Source of the DNA: an uncultured Clostridia bacterium
GTDB lineage: Bacteria; Bacillota; Clostridia; Oscillospirales; Ruminococcaceae
Length of the DNA stretch: 6,661 nucleotides
Direction of reading: 5' to 3'
NCBI GenBank assembly: GCA_946183095.1
Contig: CAMHBE010000108.1
Coordinates: 1 to 6,661, forward strand
The notes beneath the pieces are model-generated. The model saw nothing but the letters and a program-made list of their open reading frames with translations, was not told the DNA's origin and searched no databases. Shown here piece after piece: positions 4,641 to 6,661 of this stretch (positions are counted from its first letter, which is position 1; each line of letters starts with the position of its first letter). A program made the position numbers and the translations under genes.

Positions 4641-6581
4641 TCACTGATTGATCCTGAACCTTGCCACCTGGTCCTTGAGCAGCTTCGACTGACCGGAGAG
4701 TTCCTCGCAGGAAGCGGCTGTCTCTTCGGCAGTTGCGGAGTTGGTCTGTATTACCTGCGATATCTGCTCGACACCGGAGGTTATCTGCTTTATAGATTCG
4801 TTCTGTTCCGCACTTGCCTCTGCGATCTGGGAGATGAGAACTGCCGTCTCGGAGGACATGGTCTTTACTTCGTTCATGGATTCCGCAGTTGCGGCAGCGA
4901 GCTTGCTGCCCTTATCTACAGCATCGATAGAAGCGGTAATGAGCGAAGATGTGCTCTTTGCAGCTTCCGCGGACTTGTTAGCAAGGTTGCGGACTTCATC
5001 TGCAACGACCGCGAAGCCCTTGCCGGCATCACCCGCACGCGCAGCTTCGACAGCGGCGTTGAGCGCAAGGATATTTGTCTGGAATGAGATATCCTCGATA
5101 GTCTTGATGATCTTTTCAATCTCCTTTGACGTATCGCTTATCTCGTTCATTGCCTGCACCATGTTCTGGATCTCCTGATCCTGCTCGTTCACTCTGTCCT
5201 GAGTCTGCTTGGAGAGGTTGCCTGCCTGTGCGGCATTCTGTGCGGTATTCGCGATCTGTGTGGAGACCTCCGCGATAGTTGCGGATATCTCCTCGATAGC
5301 GGAAGCCTGACGTGTGGTACCGTCTGCGAGGGACTGAGAACCCTCTGCCATCTGATTTGAGCCTGTGAGGACTTCATCGGAGGATGTGTTCATCCTGCTG
5401 AGGGTCTGACCGAGGTCATCCTCGATCTTGAGGATGTTCTTCTCGATCTCCTCAAACACACCGGGGTACTGCACGGAAGGAGTTTCCGTAAAGTCGCCGT
5501 CCGCCATTGCGGCGAGTATCCTCGAAGAATCGCCGACAACATCGTTCATGCCGTGCTTTGCGCTTCTGAGCGTTTCAACGAATGCACCGATCTCATCATT
5601 GGCGAACTTATATGTAACATTTGTGGTAGCAAGCTGACCCGCGAGCATCTCCTTCGCGTATTCCTCCGCGTGTGCGAGAGGCTGTGTAACACGTTTCATA
5701 CAGAAGATAAATATGAACAGAGCGATACCCACTGCACCGACAACACCTATGATAATAGCGATAGCGGTAACTGTGCCGAACTCAGCGTCTGCCGCGCGGG
5801 CGTCCGCACCTGCCCAGTAAGCGCCGACGATCTTTCCGTCATAGTCGGTCATCGTCTGGTAAGAAACGTAATAGTGTCTGTCAACCACATCGTGCTGACC
5901 TTCATATATGCCGTTTTTCTGAAGTACCGCCTGCGCAACGTCCTCGTTAAGGTCTGTGCCTGTAGCACGTTCGCCGTTGTCACGCTTGAGCGTTGTGGCA
6001 TAGCGGATGTTCCAGTTCCAAACGGTAGCGTCGCAGTTGGATATCTTCATTACTTCGTCGAGCCAGTCGGTAGCTTCCATGGTGAAACCGAGACAGAGCA
6101 TGAACTCCTGACCGTCCTGGTCTTTAACATAGGAAGCGTACATAGCAACGAGCTCTTCATCCACTCTTGCAACGCCCTTTATTGTCTTGCCCGCACCGAC
6201 CTGTGCATAATCGAACGATTTGAGCGGGTAATGATCGGAGGTGAATGTTATATTGCCGCTTTTATCTCCGACGAGCATATAAAAATCGTCGCCGGGAAGT
6301 TTTCTCTGGAGATAGTCTTTCAGGACTGCTTCATCGGCAGCAACTGCCGCATCACGGAAATCTCCGTCCTCCTTGAGCATGGAGTATGCGTCTTCGAGAT
6401 CATTCAGCTCGCTGTTGACCTTATCTTCGAGCACCTGCATACCGACTACCGCGCGGCCGAGCATGATGCTGTCGTTGTAGCCGCGGAAAGCAACGATAGT
6501 CACAACGAGCATGATCGCCACAACTACAGCGATACAAAGTGTTGTGATGAACACGATCTGCATACCTAATTTTTTGAACAT
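4641..6581 (-). CDS. Methyl-accepting chemotaxis protein with Cache-type extracellular sensor
   Basis: This 646-residue transmembrane chemoreceptor would sense a ligand outside the cell and control the CheA kinase through CheW. TM1 is at residues 8-32 and TM2 about 270-294. Between them is an extracellular region of about 235 residues; its second half ([20 protein letters not shown] ... GTDL ... [16 protein letters not shown] ... [13 protein letters not shown], 183-258) has the pattern of Cache_3-type sensors, and an upstream [20 protein letters not shown] segment (101-120) may form a further Cache-like part. HAMP follows TM2 (about 295-350), then a second linker ([10 protein letters not shown]) and the helical signalling domain (about 390-640). 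The hairpin tip is textbook: [20 protein letters not shown] (498-517), then [17 protein letters not shown]. No C-terminal CheR/CheB-binding pentapeptide is present; it ends [11 protein letters not shown] 6579-6581 is chosen over the in-frame GTG at 6612-6614 because GGAGG lies 8 nt before it and the GTG has no such site. No other che or flagellar gene is in the window. Confidence 0.95.
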   Translation of the reverse strand: MFKKLGMQIVFITTLCIAVVVAIMLVVTIVAFRGYNDSIMLGRAVVGMQVLEDKVNSELNDLEDAYSMLKEDGDFRDAAVAADEAVLKDYLQRKLPGDDFYMLVGDKSGNITFTSDHYPLKSFDYAQVGAGKTIKGVARVDEELVAMYASYVKDQDGQEFMLCLGFTMEATDWLDEVMKISNCDATVWNWNIRYATTLKRDNGERATGTDLNEDVAQAVLQKNGIYEGQHDVVDRHYYVSYQTMTDYDGKIVGAYWAGADARAADAEFGTVTAIAIIIGVVGAVGIALFIFIFCMKRVTQPLAHAEEYAKEMLAGQLATTNVTYKFANDEIGAFVETLRSAKHGMNDVVGDSSRILAAMADGDFTETPSVQYPGVFEEIEKNILKIEDDLGQTLSRMNTSSDEVLTGSNQMAEGSQSLADGTTRQASAIEEISATIAEVSTQIANTAQNAAQAGNLSKQTQDRVNEQDQEIQNMVQAMNEISDTSKEIEKIIKTIEDISFQTNILALNAAVEAARAGDAGKGFAVVADEVRNLANKSAEAAKSTSSLITASIDAVDKGSKLAAATAESMNEVKTMSSETAVLISQIAEASAEQNESIKQITSGVEQISQVIQTNSATAEETAASCEELSGQSKLLKDQVARFRINQ

Positions 6582-6602
6582 TGTCTTTTCCTCCGATTCC
6601 TC

Positions 6603-6630
6603 TAAAATTGACACAATACGCGCAATTTTA
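6603..6630. promoter_or_regulatory. 8-bp inverted repeat just upstream of the chemoreceptor ribosome binding site
   Basis: TAAAATTG (6603-6610) and CAATTTTA (6623-6630) are perfect inverted copies with a 12-nt spacer. The element ends 21 bp from the chemoreceptor ATG, a few bases upstream of its GGAGG. It could be an operator or a leader hairpin affecting translation. No confident promoter can be assigned: a TATAAG and a TAAAAT on the minus strand lie between here and the window end, but a matching -35 is absent or outside. Confidence 0.45.
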
Positions 6631-6661
6631 TCTTTTTGGCTTATAAAATCAGGCAGATGTC

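Noticed and set aside
5553..6569. A 338-codon plus-strand ORF opposite the chemoreceptor
   Set aside because: It is antisense to an unmistakable chemoreceptor and shows no domain of its own.
6582..6614. GTG start extending the chemoreceptor by 11 residues
   Set aside because: No Shine-Dalgarno precedes the GTG, whereas GGAGG stands at the right distance from ATG 6579-6581, and the extension would translate through that site.

Overview
The window reads as chromosome from a Gram-positive anaerobe of the Clostridia, most likely a Ruminococcus-like (Oscillospiraceae) gut or rumen bacterium. The evidence is a glycoside hydrolase family 2 C-terminus of the type common in that group, a surface protein with an NPxTG sorting signal, a YolD-like protein of a Clostridia-specific subtype, strong AGGAGG ribosome binding sites, sigma-A type promoters and moderate GC. 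The genus is inferred from family resemblance, not from a marker gene.

Layout. (1) Positions 1-842, plus strand: the last 279 residues of a large GH2 beta-galactosidase-type enzyme whose catalytic part lies upstream of the window. A hairpin at 875-900 closes it and also faces the opposing operon. (2) Positions 1009-2054, minus strand: a two-gene operon of a YolD-like protein and a GNAT acetyltransferase. Their stop and start codons overlap by one base, and a perfect TTGACA-N17-TATAAT promoter lies in front. (3) Positions 2055-2399: an intergenic stretch with this promoter, a candidate 29-residue small ORF with its own promoter and an AGGAGG site, and the terminator of the next gene. (4) Positions 2400-4352, minus strand: a secreted, probably wall-anchored 5'-nucleotidase/UshA-type metallophosphatase with an acidic repeat linker. 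(5) Positions 4353-4640: its extended -10 promoter, a cluster of overlapping inverted repeats, and the terminator of the following gene. (6) Positions 4641-6581, minus strand: a complete methyl-accepting chemotaxis protein with a Cache-type extracellular sensor.

Apart from the YolD-like/GNAT pair, each gene appears to be its own transcription unit. A common theme of extracellular nutrient use (glycan breakdown, nucleotide salvage, chemosensing) is plausible but inferred. I see no mobile element, CRISPR array, tRNA or rRNA. I found no clearly new multi-gene system. The most open items are the small ORF at 2125-2214, the YolD-like/GNAT pair without a Y-family polymerase, and the unexplained inverted repeats at 4529-4578 and 6603-6630.
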